A stretch of DNA of 64,000 bases from Hanleya hanleyi (lineage: Eukaryota; Mollusca; Polyplacophora; Lepidopleurida; Hanleyidae): assembly GCA_036873755.1 (NCBI GenBank), contig JAVTVY010025307.1, positions 44,330 through 108,329 of the forward strand, written 5' to 3'. The notes under the pieces were generated by a model, which was not told the DNA's origin, searched no databases, and was given only the letters and a program-made list of their open reading frames with translations. A program made the translations under genes and the position numbers. Positions 1 to 12,172 of this stretch are shown here, in pieces. Each line of letters opens with the position of its first letter. Position 1 is the stretch's first letter.

Positions 1-165
1 CACTCACTTCAGAAATAGCCATATGTAATTGATTACCTTGGTCTCACGCGATTATTTCATCCAAAATGAGGTTAAAAATTTACAAATCTATAAAACATAT
101 CGCTAGAATTATCTCGCTGATATTCTTATTTCAACGGATAGGTTATTTTCATGCATCCAGAAATC

Positions 166-744
166 GGACGACTATGGTGGCTGATATCTGCCATGTCGTA
201 TCATCGTACTATCGCCCTATTTTTACTGGCGAGATGGTACGATGGTACGATGGTACGATGGTACGATACGATGGCACGATGCGATGGTACGATGACACGA
301 TGCGATGGTACGATGGCACGATGCGATGGTACGATGGTACGATGCGATGGTACGATGGTACGATGGAAATTCCTCCATCGTACCATCGTACCATCGCATC
401 GTACCATCGTATCATCGTACCATCGTATCATCGTGCCATCGTACCATCGTACCATCGCGCTTCGGAAGAGTTGCTCAAGTCGCTTGATCAAACGAAAGTC
501 ATGCGCAAATAAATTATATTGATTGATTTTTAATTGTTTTCATCGTACCATCGTACCATCGCATCGTACCATCGTGTCATCGCATCGTGCCATCGTACCA
601 TCGCATCGTCCCGTCGCATCGTGTCATCGTACCATCGCATCGTGTCATCGTACCGTACCATCGTACCATCGTACCATCGCGCCAATAAAAATAGGGCGAT
701 AGTACGATGATACGACATGGCAGATATCAGCCACCATAGACGAC
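166..744. repeat. Foldback repeat with GATGGTAC minisatellite arms
   Basis: Two outer arms of about 60 bp (about 169-228 and 677-740) are near-perfect reverse complements, sharing GGTGGCTGATATCTGCCATG. Inside each arm lies a short array of 8-10-bp units built from GATGGTAC/GTACCATC; the arrays run forward at about 230-365 and reversed at about 378-462 and 540-675. The centre (463-540) is unrelated AT-rich sequence. The whole could fold into one long hairpin. It looks like a foldback transposable element or an inverted minisatellite; no gene is inside, and open frames here merely translate the repeat. Confidence 0.85.
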
Positions 745-1295
745 AGCTGTTGAGCATTTTGCAAAACCAAATATGACCATCGTCACCCAAATCTTCTGGC
801 GAAATTTGCCCTAAAGTTACCCTACCCCCCATTTTCGGCAGAAACTGGAAAATGTGTTTGTCTTTTTGCAGATACCACGATTTGGCCCCACTATCTGCCT
901 CATCCTCGCGAATAGAGAGCTGAAAATTTCAACAACCCGTATTTGCGTCATACTCTATCAAAAGATGCAATTTATATATCACTGACCGTCCCACTGACGT
1001 CACGTTAACGTGATGAACTCCAAACGTCATTCTCGAAATTTTTCATTTATTTTTATTTTTGTTGTTAATGTACTGATATATCCAACACAATACAACCGTT
1101 TCTGTTTAACTGTAATTATTGGATGTTCTCTGTGGCAGTAAAACAAATGAGCAAGCTTCTACGCAAAACGAAAACTGAAGGCTTTGAGACAGACAATATA
1201 ATATGTATATCAATGATTTATGAAGTCAATAAAGTATGATATTGGCGATTAACTTGCCCAATTACTAGCTTTGCATAACATTTTGACTTCTTAAG
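745..1295. other. No gene recognised
   Basis: Intergenic sequence with no coding signal, RNA gene or repeat that I recognise. A TGACGTCA-type palindrome occurs near 993. Confidence 0.5.
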
Positions 1296-1439
1296 GCGCG
1301 GTTACACTACAGCTTTATCCGAACCTGGTCCGGGCCAGGACCGGGTCTTGCCTGTTTACACTACAGAAATTAGAGGGTCAAATTTATCCCGATAATATTG
1401 GCGGGTTAAATTGACCCGGGTAAATTTGACCCGGATAAT

Positions 1440-2882
1440 GCGGGTTTTGCGCTATTCCTAATGCCGATTTCGGCCGCAAGGTGGCGCTAGTGCTCACTGC
1501 ACCGCGGTCTGTTCCGGTTTAGCTGTCTGCTAATGTAAACATGTGCAGGAGGGAAGGTGGGTATTTTATTTCGCCTCGTTTCGTCAGATTTTCTCACTGA
1601 TGGAGACGTCCTTGGTAGGTTAGGTAAGTATAGTCATCAAGTCTTACTTTTACTCGTTTGTACAAGCATAATAAGAGCCGCTTTGTCAACAAATTCGGCA
1701 ATCAAAGGTCATCGTTGTTGTTGTTATAAAACATGGTGGGTGGCCGGCAGTTCAGTCTGATTAAACCACACTCCACTAAAAACAATCAGCAGGGGCCAGT
1801 TTGTTTGATAAGTACTGTGAGAAATAATCGGATTATTAGTTAACCCGACTACCATGTAGCCGTTAATGTAGCTGTATGCTTATAATGTGATAAACAAGCA
1901 CCCAACCCGCCTCAGTTGGAACTGCTGGTAGTGTTTCATAATTTTATTGTGAAAAGTCACACAGAACAGGAAATTAATGTGCGATATGGCTTCTATCTTT
2001 TCATAAATACTGCGGAAGTAGTTTTTGCACTAATAGCTACTTATTTTTTTTTTAATTATCTAATTATTATACCATGTATTTCTTCCGCAAAATGCATTGA
2101 AGCAAATGTTTATATATATATACATGTTCCTGTTCTGTCCCATAACACACAAACTATTTTGACTAATTCACTTCCATAATTTATTCTCTGGGACCAATAT
2201 TAGGTCTACTGACTTGTGCTTATCTTCTACTGCCAATCACGTTCATAATTGTGGAAGGCAGAGTTGGAGGACATAGATATTGTTTTATCTGTTGCAACCG
2301 GGAGAAGCAGATTTTCTATGATGGGACGGTCATCTCTCTTCACAGGGTCAGTCACTCAAGTTGTAAACAATGAGTAATATTATCCATAGTGTTTGAAAAC
2401 AGGAATAGCTGACATGGATAATCCTAGTGTGGACAATCTAACAAAAACAAAACATTTTCAATTTATCAAGAGAATAAATCATCTCAATATGATTAAAGCC
2501 GATTGAAGCCAGGAGAACCGCGACAATATTATCAGTGATAATGCCTCCACAATCGTACGGTACAGTAATCCTTTATTCCTGAGTCGATGACACGCAAGAC
2601 TCTAGTCTTGATGACCTTTGATTGCCCAATTTGTTGACAAAGCGGCTCTTATTATGCTTGTACAAACGAGTAAAAAATAAGATTTGATGACTATACTTAC
2701 CTAACCTACCAAGGACGTCTCCATCAGTGAGAAAATCTGACGAGGCGAAATACAATACCCGCCTTCCCTCTTGCACATGTTTACATTAGCAGACAGCTAA
2801 ACCGGACCAGCCCGCAGTGCAGTGAGCGCTAGCGCCACCTTGCGGCCGAAACCGGCATTAGGAATAGCGCAAAACCCGGATT
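1440..2882. mobile_element. Foldback element inserted in Harbinger copy
   Basis: Arms of about 275 bp (1440-1714 and 2610-2882) are inverted copies of each other, beginning CGGGTTTTGCGC and ending GCGCAAAACCCG, with about 0.9 kb of unrelated sequence between. The copy of the host element at 24997-27679 is uninterrupted at the same point (CCCGGATAAT joins TTGTAGT), so both insertion boundaries are seen directly. The target duplication is unclear: GGAT is present on both sides but the next bases differ. No transposase was found, so it is probably non-autonomous. Open frames in the arms are mirror images of each other and not genes. Confidence 0.75.
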
Positions 2883-3000
2883 TGTAGTCTAAACGCAATT
2901 CGCGATATGACCCGGATCAAATTGACTCGTTTGTATGGGCGCTGCAGGGCACTGCGACTGCCTCAGTTACCAGGGCGCTATTTTTAAACAGAAAATCATC

Positions 3001-3078
3001 ATGCCGCAAGCTACAGAAAGAGGCCAAACTGGAGTGAAATCGAAGAGTTAAAATTGCTGAGTATTTAGGAGAGGATAC
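3001..3078 (+). pseudogene. Myb/SANT-like ORF start of Harbinger, degenerate
   Basis: The start reads MPQATERGQT and aligns with MSQVTERGQN of the better preserved ORF at 26954-27391. Frameshifts follow within about 12 codons and the sequence loses similarity near 3078. In Harbinger elements this protein binds the element ends and helps bring transposase to DNA. The copy is dead. Identification rests only on the comparison within this window. Confidence 0.6.
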
Positions 3079-3256
3079 ACCGTTGGCATAGGTTTACAAA
3101 ATGGATACCACAAAGACCTTCTATAAGGATTATATTTAAAGAAAATGTTCTGAAACGAAATTACCTCCAAATAATTAAATGCGTCATTTCACGGTGAACA
3201 ACGCTTTGACTTCAAGGCGGTCTTCCATGAGTACCGTCATTAGAACGGAATCGTCA

Positions 3257-3718
3257 TCACTTCATTCTCCACTGTTCTCGTTATTCTGTTCTAAGAGCCG
3301 AATTATTTTGTGAGCTCTTTGCTATCTATTTCGATTTTTCTACTCTATCGCCAGTCGATCAGTTTGATGTTATAATGAGAAACAATTATTCTTCACTTTG
3401 TGAAACTATCTGTGCATATATCTGTAAGTTTTTTCAAGCTCGCTCATAAGCAATTCAACGGGATATGTCTTAATTCTGTATTGTTGGTAAATCGTGTACA
3501 TGAAAAGCCAACAATAATATAATAATAGTAGTATTTTATACTGATCGTAGCACAGTAGAACAATGTTAGGTGCTGTGGCAATACGTGTATTATACATAGG
3601 ATTATACCAGTGTTCTCTTCTTCGTTGCTTATTTTCTGATGATCCTGCAATATGTATTACCCATGTATTTGCTCGGCCTGTAATAGGTGTATTGCAAATC
3701 AATTCAAATTCAAAATTG
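3257..3718. mobile_element. Insertion within left inverted repeat
   Basis: This segment of about 460 bp is present in the left arm but absent from the right arm, where CGTAATCATTTGTGGC is continuous. It has no recognisable ends or coding capacity. It could be a small non-autonomous element or a local rearrangement. Confidence 0.4.
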
Positions 3719-5311
3719 CCTTTGTGGCGTTCACATTCATGTTGTGACGTCATGGAACATGACGAAGTCATCGCTGTTTGCACCTGTGTTGTCGCCAGGA
3801 ATTGAGAAAATGGACCGAAATATATAAGAGATGATGGTTGAAATCCTGTTCAGCCGGCCAGTCACTTCACTCTAGCGACGTAGTCCGGTAGCCAAATCGC
3901 AAAAAGGGGTCTAAATAAGGTTTTCGTAGCACCCCCCGCGTAGATTTAGTTTGACCACTGTTTATGAACGAGTATCATCTGCTGGTCAGTTCTAGACCTG
4001 ATGTAGGCATCTACGGTGGTGCCTAAGGTCACAGCATGCATTTCTTCACCGCTGTCTGAACAAGACAAAATTAACTCTAAGATGGGGGTAGGGGTATTCA
4101 TGAGCGTATATCTTTTTTATTCTTCCACTAAACTTTCTGTAACTTCCCATACCTGACCTCTGAATAATGTTCTATTAGATAACGTAATCCAAGTTACGCC
4201 TTACGTTTGTTTACGTCAAGATGACGTCATAACTTGAAGGGTACATTTTTCCTCGATATTTTTAGAAATGAGACTCAATTATTTATTTTGCAGTTGCAGA
4301 AACTCTTTCTGCATTCTGCCTGATTTATATTTGTGAAATATAATCCTCTCTTCGTTAATTCTAGACCTGGTGTAACCATCTAATATGCACTTCATGGATG
4401 CAACATAACCATGTTTAACGGCACCAGAGCATGAGAAATATGAAGCCGAAATAGGGGTAGGGGTGATTACGTTCTAATATTTTATTTCTCTCCGATCCTA
4501 ACGCAATGAAATTTAACACATATTTAGTCTGTGTACGGATCATTCAGATAAAACAATCCGACTCCGATTATCTTCAATATTGATGTCACTAAGTCGTTAT
4601 TATCACCATGGAAGTATTTTTTTTTCTGAACCTTTCGTTGTAATTTTCCAACGGTGTATTGTTACCCTGTTAGCTTTTGCGTGACGTATGTATTCCAGAC
4701 CACGAATGCATGACTTACTTGGAACGGGGTGTTGACGTCTACGGTAATGAGTAAGGTCGCATGATGCCTTCTCCCGATGCTCTCGAAGTAACACAAAAAC
4801 AAACAAGGAATGGGGGTAGGGGTGATTATGCTTCGATATCTTCTTCACACTTGGGTCTAGAGAGCTCAAGCTTTTGACACTTTGTGGCTGGATACTAGTT
4901 GAGCAAAACGAGAAAACAAACTTTCAATACTTCTGGAATGAAGTCTGTAATGTCTGTTTTGAACTCTCGCGTATATTCTTTATAGCATAGTCAGTGTTAC
5001 ATTGCTATATATCGTCGCTCTGAAATATTTGTATCTAATACCTCCCAAGTCAGTGTTAGGGGCCGCGTGGTCATGTCATTCAATATATCCACATGAACAG
5101 TCACAATAAAGTCACTTTTGGTTCTTGTGATGGTTTTTTTTAGAAATATGCAGTCAGTATATTTGTCGATGTGGTAATATGACTTCTTGTCAGTACGCAG
5201 GCTTCGTTTCTCACCGCTCGTTCAATGTTACGTTTAATTATGGTATGTGTTTAATATGTTTCACACATGTTAAACTCTGCTCGGCTTAGGTTAAGGATTA
5301 TCAAGTAGCTG

Positions 5312-5438
5312 CTAGTGGTCAACTCTTACCCAAGAACGGCTTTACATGAAGTTGCCGCTTGCATGTATTAATCTAGCTTGTGGTCAATTATTAACCAAGA
5401 ACGGGTCTATATCAAGTTGTCGCTTGCATTTGTTAACT
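5312..5438. repeat. Tandem duplication, ~66-bp unit
   Basis: TGGTCAA...CCAAGAACGG...AAGTTG(C/T)CGCTTGCAT occurs twice in a row (about 5312-5370 and 5380-5438), diverged. No function is seen. Confidence 0.6.
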
Positions 5439-5989
5439 CCATCAGTGCCATGTCGAAATTATGGATACAGAAAGAAGATGGATTCAACTTTTCTAATCTC
5501 ACCAATGTTTCGATATCTACTTAGAGAAAACCAGTTAATTTGCTAGATGAAATGAATGAATGTTACATGAAGTGAAAGGAATGGATTCAGGTCAGAAAGT
5601 ATTGAGAGAAGACGAAAGGCAGATCCCATCAAACTATTTTCAAATATGATGCATGAAGTGAGACAAAATGCATTGAAGCAACAGAAATCCGTGCCCACCC
5701 AAGGTGTATAATCCAAAGATCTAATTCGTATAACATCCACATCAAAGAAAAATGTGGATGGTCGGAATTGAAAATGTGTACCTCAGTTCATACAAATTAA
5801 TTCGATAAATATATCTCATTCGAAAATGGATACTTGTCAGTTTCTTTGGTTTCATTCTTGAAGCTAGATATACATTATGGGAACGTTCTATTACACTGTG
5901 GTGATTAATTGATATTGACAAACAAAAACAAACATTCCAATGCCTTCATTTTGTATAAAAGGTAATTGAAAAAAAAAAATACGAAAAGA

Positions 5990-6280
5990 TTCAATATATA
6001 TGAATTTGTCAATACAATAGTTATATCACTAACAAGTGTCAGATCCGATATCAAGATTCAATAATCAGCCGCAATCCATAACGAAATTCCGCTTCAAAAT
6101 CGCAAGACCTATTTCGTATGACAGTTAGCCTCAATTTCAATATGTATAAAATAAATACAAGAAAACAGTTTTCAATGATGTCAGCAAGACATAATGATGT
6201 TCTATACATAAACTCCGAAATCACTGATCATTATTCTTTTTCCAAATGAATTCCAAGTCGTGTCCAGAGTATGAGTCACG
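5990..6280. repeat. Degenerate PLE-tail-like block
   Basis: Shares TTTTCAATGATG(C/T)C(A/G)GCAAGACATAATGAT with blocks at about 18320-18345, 21852-21880 and 43622-43650. Two of those follow Penelope-like RT fragments, so this is probably a 3' tail remnant of that family. Confidence 0.4.
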
Positions 6281-6967
6281 CTCTGAATGCGATGTTCATT
6301 TGAACACTATGTGAAAACACATGATATCCAAACAACCCCCAATCCTAATAAATTAATATCCTATCAATTCTCTCCAATCGTACATGTCGCTATATGGAGT
6401 ATCAAGTTTTACAATTGAATTTGGTGTTCTGAGCGCCCTTGCCATGAATATTGAATAGCATTATGACATCATGGTCGCATCTGGACTAGTCCATTTGCAT
6501 TCGGGGAGGGGAGATAGGGTCACAGTGTCTGTTTACCCTATGTTTACACCAAAGACCAGTCTATATATCTACCGCGTATTATGGTGCCACAATGTCGGGA
6601 CCGCGGAAACAATGAAAAGACACCCCGCCAGCGAGGCGTCTAAGTCGACTGAGCCAATCAAAATTTCTTTGTCATTAATGTTCCCTTCAAAACACTATGA
6701 AGTGTTCTCAGGATTGGTTGTCACTCGAGTTACTGCAAGCCTGTTAGATCCTCAAGCGACATATCCAACTGGGTGATCAGACAGGATTTAATTATGAGCA
6801 GATTGAACAGCCTCAGACGTTATAGCCAAAAACAAAAATTAGCTAAAATCCAGCTGCATTGTAAGGCTGTGTTATCTTGCCGTCAGGTATTTGCGCATCC
6901 CTCTACTGTCCATTTTTGCAAATATCAGGCCAGTCGCGGCAAAATGAGATGTATATATGTGATTAAT

Positions 6968-7617
6968 TGGAGCGATATACAAGAGGTGGTACAAACTGGC
7001 GGCTAAAAAGCAACCATATGACTCAACCACAAGCTTTTCTCGACACGTCACATTCAGACCTCAGACGCGAGAATACGGTGGACTTTAGCCTTAGTATCTC
7101 AGTCGCGCTGTTATTGCAGGTGTTCATGTGAAGAATATGAAGTATCCACACGGCCCCTAGCATCGGCTTAAGCGGATTTAGATACACTAGCTCGGGCGCT
7201 GTGATGACAGATCAGCTCAAACAAATAACTCGTTTGATGTCAATGGATGAGCATCGAGGACACCCGATGGCGTAAATGTCTCAGCATGGGGTAAACATGC
7301 TAAATGCAAGAATACCCTGAAAACTAACCTGTAATGCCCGACGTCGTACGGTTTAAATTCCCCACCAAAATAATAAACCAGTCCAGCAGCAGATACCTAC
7401 CATCTACAGGTAATACATCGGAGCGATATGCAGAAAGGTGGGGAAAATTGACGTCTGGCAACTAAAAGGCCACCATATGACTCGGCTTCCCTCGGCACCT
7501 GACATTCAGACTCAAAAATGAGGTGGATTCTCGAACGTAGCCTAAGTATCTCGGCCGCGCTTTTATTGCAGCTGTTCATGTGGGGACTATGAAGTATCCT
7601 CACGGCCCCTATACCAT
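6968..7617 (+). mobile_element. Short element with ~205-bp terminal direct repeats
   Basis: Direct repeats at about 6968-7172 and 7411-7617 share GGAGCGATAT, CACCATATGACTC, GTATCTC, TTATTGCAG and CACGGCCCCTA. About 240 bp lies between. No coding sequence is present. The structure and the GTATCTC...CGGCCCCTAGCA...AGATAC core match the element at 58941-59604, so both belong to one non-autonomous family. It could be a TRIM-type LTR miniature, or a PLE-derived retrozyme-like unit; I see no hammerhead core (CTGATGA plus GAAA). Confidence 0.6.
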
Positions 7618-8790
7618 CTTAGTTTACCGAGATATCAGACCATCCCAACACGGTCGCCATTTCGATTCTACCTATATTTCATTGCAAACAAGATTGAGCA
7701 AACAGACCATCTCCAGTAATAAAGTCGTTTCTTATTCATTACAATTAATGTTTTCTCCCAATCCCTTGCTGTGATTGTATTAAAGTTGCGTATACCCATG
7801 CAAAATTCATCATAATCCAAGTTTTTGCAATATAACCTTGAGTGGACAAGAGAAATGAGGAATTCCAACTAACCCCGATTTTTGTGGGACACTCAATCCG
7901 ATTTTGTTTGTTTGTCTTATTTCAGGCCAGATTATTAGTTTGTCACCCACAAAATCATATTAATTTACTTCTGTACGACACTTGGTTCAAATGAAACCTT
8001 TTGAAACACTATCCAGATATAAGCGGAACATCTTATAGAAATAAAGAAAGAAAAAAACAGAAAAAGGCGCGATAATCAGACACAAATAAAGGAAAAATAC
8101 AATTTCTAGATTCATGACGTCATAGCGACGAAACTGAAGCAGTTACCGGAAGTCTGATTACTCTGTCTTTCAGGTCGATATCCAAAAGCAATGCGTGGAG
8201 CATTTCGGTATGATAAACCGCGAACTAAAGAAAATATGGCAGGGTAATCTCCCCTACCCCCTTTGAATTTAATGGTGTCATGAAAGGGTAACATCTATAT
8301 GAATCCATGCCGAGGTCAAACGGGACTTAGTAGAAAGACGTATCTGATCTAGAATTAAACGGGAGACATTTATCTTTCAAGATTATATGTCAAATATCAT
8401 CAAGAATGGATTACTGCGAAAGAAATAGAGAAAATCGGAGAAAATATTTCCCAAAATTCATGAGACAAAGGCTTCTCGAGCTTATGACGTCACTATGACG
8501 TGACTGTATTAGCTAGAGGAATTTTTACTGTTTTATCTTAAAGGTCATTATTCGGAGGTAAATTTGTGTAAGTTTCAGATCGCGAAGCGCAAGGGTAATA
8601 AAAATATGAGTGCTGAATTACCCCTACCCCCATTCCGGTTTAAAAAATTTCAAAACCAGTCAGCATCAGACAATTGCATGTAGCAACCTTAGGCACCACC
8701 GTAGATATCTACATTAGGTATTTAACTGACCGGGAGATGTTGATCTTCATGAAAAAGAAGTCAAACAAAATCTACGCGGGGGGTGCTACG

Positions 8791-9583
8791 GAATGACATG
8801 TTCTCGCGAGTGGCTCTCGGACTAACGTCAGAAAGGCAAAATCGCCGGGAGTGAAATAAGCTGAAATCGAACGTCGTTGTAGCATAGGTGGCTCTGCAAA
8901 AAAGTCAGTGAAATGTGACGAAAAATACATCATAGCAAAGTGTTGCCTGTAAGCTGTGGAGGAGTAAAGTCGGTTTAATTTTGGGAAAATTATGCATATC
9001 TGAATTTCATAGTAAATAAAGTTGTCTCATCCGAGTTTTTCCAAGCTGTGATTTGGATTTTTAGTAAACATATACAATTCATGAGGAAATGGCGGGAATA
9101 AAATGCCTATGTATGGTTTCAGAACAAACGCATCCTCCAATTTCCAGCGAGTAAATGAAAATTGCAGAACAAAGTAGATTCTCTTCACAACTTCACTGTG
9201 GAAATTCTATGCGTTTCGAACACGGGTTGCTGATATTCGGTTTCGTAGCGTTGGTGTCTCTTTTCAATCGGAATCCTAGTATTTCTCACTGCGGCGATAT
9301 AATCTTCCGTACGGTGTAGGCCGCTACTGGTGGTTATTTTGCTACACATATAGTCTGTCAAGTAAATGTGTCAGTTTTAACTTATGTAACTTAAGTACGT
9401 TTTGAATATTTTTTTTATTAAAACTTTTGTGAAATTGACATCCCATTTGACAACTGAATTGATATTCGAACTTTATTATTTCGAAATTAAATAATTTGAA
9501 TTTCCACTATACGTTGCTTGTGTGTCCTATTTTATGGAAGCGAGCGGGGTGGGGGTATTAAAGTTACACATTCATTACCAGTA
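8791..9583. other. No gene recognised
   Basis: This AT-rich interior of the larger TA-flanked element contains no protein motif, tRNA or strong repeat that I can identify. Confidence 0.4.
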
Positions 9584-9889
9584 CCGTATCCGTTTTGTAA
9601 ACCTATGCCAACGATGTACCATCATCGTTTTCAGGCATATTAACGATTAAAGACCTAGAATAAATCCGTGAGCATACGTTATAACTGTTTACATGTCACT
9701 GTTGAAACAAAACGCAATGCGGTGATTTCCGATGATGTGACTTAATTACTCATTTGTTTCTTATCACTGCAAACTATGGGAATGTCCTCCGCGACAAAAA
9801 GGTGTATTACACAGAATTTCCACATACTAGATTAACAGAATTTCAGTCATCATCTCATATATTTCGGTCCATTTTCTCAATTCCTAACG

Positions 9890-11952
9890 GTGCACTCCTG
9901 GGATTCTTCCATTCAGCATGGAATAGACTAAGGGTCCGTTTTTCGGCCACCAATTGTCGTAAAATATTCAACCTAAATCACTTATCACTTATATATATTT
10001 TCTGAAAGGGCATGATTAAACTATTCTTTTAAGATATAGCACTGCTATGTTGTAGAAAAATGAATCTCGAACATTCTCCTCCAAGCCTGCTTCATGTTTC
10101 CTAGAAAACCCCTTAAAATGTCGAAAAATGGTCAAATTCAATTCAGTTTCCAGAAAAATCTGTAAGAGCGATTTCAATTGAACTTCTTACTCACGTTCCC
10201 TGGTCCGGTCTCAACTTAAAAATGCAAAAAAAAGTGGGGATCAACCTGCCCGTTTTTTGTCAGATTTTCTTCTCGTAAATGAGTCCTGATTTTTAGGTAC
10301 GCCCAAGGGACATAACTGAAGCAGGACAAAATTTACTTCATGATCCCGATCAGCGTGTAGACGAAGCCAGCCATCGATATGTACGTACTCGTTTGCAGCG
10401 TTGATAATGCTGAATAGGATGGTATTATAGATATAAGCTATTAAGAAGACAAGAAGAATTATGATGTAGCAGAACACGGGCAGTCTATCGTATTATGAAA
10501 GTAGACCGGGGCCATTACTATAAAACTATGGAGGGCCATCTTAAGGGGCAGGGTGTTTTTCGCGAAATTAATTATTCACATTTATCGTAATCTGGGAGTA
10601 TTTGCGAGTATGGAGGTATACAACACTTGCCAGTTATACATATTATTGTGGGAAATTCGACCGATAACTTTCCCCCTATCCCATCTTTGTTTTGATCACT
10701 TTTTCCAACTCTAGCAAGATTGTCGAGAACCAAACTCACAATTAACCCATTTACACTTAATAATGGACATCCATTCGGCAATATGAAGGCCGTGGCTGCT
10801 TTTCCGCTCTCCAGTTATACCAGTAACGCGGGGAAAGTGTAAATAAGAGAGGTAACCAAGTCAAATTTTTGATAATTTTGTACTAAATTTTCTCCTAGAA
10901 ACATGGGAAATGCTTCAGAAACTTGAGAAATAATTCATAAAATCTCAGTAATATACATCCGTTCCATCTTTTTTGGACTGTAAATTGGTTCTCTTGTAAA
11001 GAAAATAGTTCTGGCAAATTTATATCATTCTGGTAGGACCTCGCTCTGCCATAATATCCGCCGAAATTTCATTCCAGGGGGAGATAACTCCTGTATGGAA
11101 TACAGTATGCAATAACTTCAACAGTATACTAATGGACACACTGTGGATTATTTTAATCGAACTCCTTGTCATCTTTCCACCTGCCTCCGAAAATAGCGCT
11201 TCAGATGTAACTATAGGCAGTCAAAAGTAAACAATCTGGCGTAATGACACATCTCCGCTCCGTAATGGAGTCTACATTGAGATAATAAATAGACTCCACT
11301 ATTATGCCTTACAGGGTGCACTCCAGGGATTCTTCCATTCAGCATGGAATAGACTATGGGTCCGTTTTTCGGCCACCAATTGTCGTAAAATCTTCAACCC
11401 AAATCACTTATATGTGTATATTTTCTGAAAGGGCATGATTAAACTATTATTTTAAGATATAGCACTGCTATGTTATAGAAAAATGAATCTCGAACATTCG
11501 CCTCCAAGTTTGCTTCATTTTTCCTAGAAAACCCCTTGAAATGGTCAAATTCGATTCAATTTCCAGAAAAATCTGTAAGAGCGATTTCAATTAAACTTCT
11601 TACGCACGTTCCCTGGTCCGGTCACAACTTAAAAGGCAAAACAAGCGGGGGTCAACCTGCCCGTTTTTTGTCAGATTTTCTTCCCGTAAATGAGTCCTGA
11701 TTTTTAGGTACGCCCAAGGGGCATAACTGAGGCAGGACAAAATTTACTTCATGATCCCGATCAGCGTGTAGACGAAGCCAGTCATCGATATATACGTACT
11801 CGTTTGCAGCGTTGATAATGCTGAATAGGATGGTATTATAGATAAAAGCTAGTAAGAAGACAACAAGAATTACGATGTAGGAGAACACGGGCAGTCTATC
11901 GTATTATGAAATTAGACCGGGGCCATTACTACGAAACTGTGGAGGCCCACCT
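9890..11952. mobile_element. LTR-like element, non-autonomous, 5-bp target duplication
   Basis: Direct terminal repeats at 9890-10541 and 11316-11952 (652 and 637 bp) begin GTGCACTCC and end CC(A/C)(T/C)CT. They are highly similar. The perfect 5-bp direct repeat TAACG flanks them (9885-9889 and 11953-11957). The insertion splits the right inverted repeat of the 3164-12134 element, whose left arm shows the uninterrupted junction. The interior (10542-11315) is under 0.8 kb with no gag, protease, RT or integrase motif. Ends are not the usual TG...CA, and no primer-binding site or purine tract is convincing, so the class is uncertain. A 78-codon frame on the minus strand is open in both repeats (10241-10477 and 11652-11888), of unknown meaning. 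Confidence 0.65.
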
Positions 11953-12172
11953 TAACGACAACACAGGTGCGAACAGCGGTGGCTTCGTCAAGTTCCATGA
12001 CGTCGCAACACGAACATGACGAATGTGACAGCCACAAATGATTACGTTTCTGTTCTAATGACATGGCTCATGAAAGACCGCCTTGACGTCAAAGCGTTAT
12101 TCACCGTGAAATGGAGCAATACATTTTTTGGAGGTACTTCCATTTCAGAGCGTTCACATCCTCCATTTTTGT

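Larger units (their letters stand above)
1297..3078. mobile_element. PIF/Harbinger element end (copy 1), interrupted
   Basis: Starts GGCGCGGTTACACTACAGC after TTAA and continues as alternating GGTCCGG/CCGGGTC subterminal repeats. This matches, inverted, the right end of the Harbinger copy at 24997-27679. The match resumes after the insertion at 1440-2882 and runs through a degenerate Myb-like ORF start at 3001 before breaking off near 3078. The matching opposite end appears at 13140-13245, so later insertions have probably split one element. Harbinger elements typically encode a DDE transposase and a Myb/SANT-like protein; only the latter's start survives here. Confidence 0.7.
3925..8790. mobile_element. 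4.9-kb element with long TIRs and G-rich subterminal iterons
   Basis: Outer ends are CGTAGCACCCCCCGCG and its complement CGCGGGGGGTGCTACG. Similarity continues inward through the CTACGGTGGTGCCTAAGG block (about 4008-4028, inverted at about 8690-8710). Each end contains units spaced about 365 bp apart that carry GGGGGTAGGGGT: 4083, 4444 and 4811 on the left, with complements at 8250 and 8619 on the right. Such iterated, inverted ends resemble foldback or Galileo-like elements (family assignment is inference). No target duplication is clear. The interior has no recognisable transposase but holds a short direct-repeat element at 6968-7617 and an older PLE-tail-like block near 5990-6280. Confidence 0.65.
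3164..12134. mobile_element. TA-flanked element with ~230-bp inverted repeats, carrying nested insertions
   Basis: Ends read CCTCCAAA...TTTGGAGG with TA on each side (3162-3163 and 12135-12136). The left arm is 3164-3256 plus 3719-3852. The right arm is 9834-9884 plus 11958-12134. Joining across the interruptions gives one continuous match, including GACGTCATGGAAC and the CCGAAATATAT block. The left arm is split by about 460 bp (3257-3718), the right arm by an LTR-like element (9890-11952), and a 4.9-kb element (3925-8790) lies inside. A short block at 3082-3115 also recurs inverted at 9584-9617. No transposase is recognisable. TA flanks suggest a Tc1/mariner-like or related mechanism (inference). 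Confidence 0.6.

Noticed and set aside
66..832. Several open frames of 60-148 codons around the first foldback
   Set aside because: All translate the GATGGTAC minisatellite (YHRTIVPS, RWYDGTM) on both strands in several frames, as repeats without stops do.
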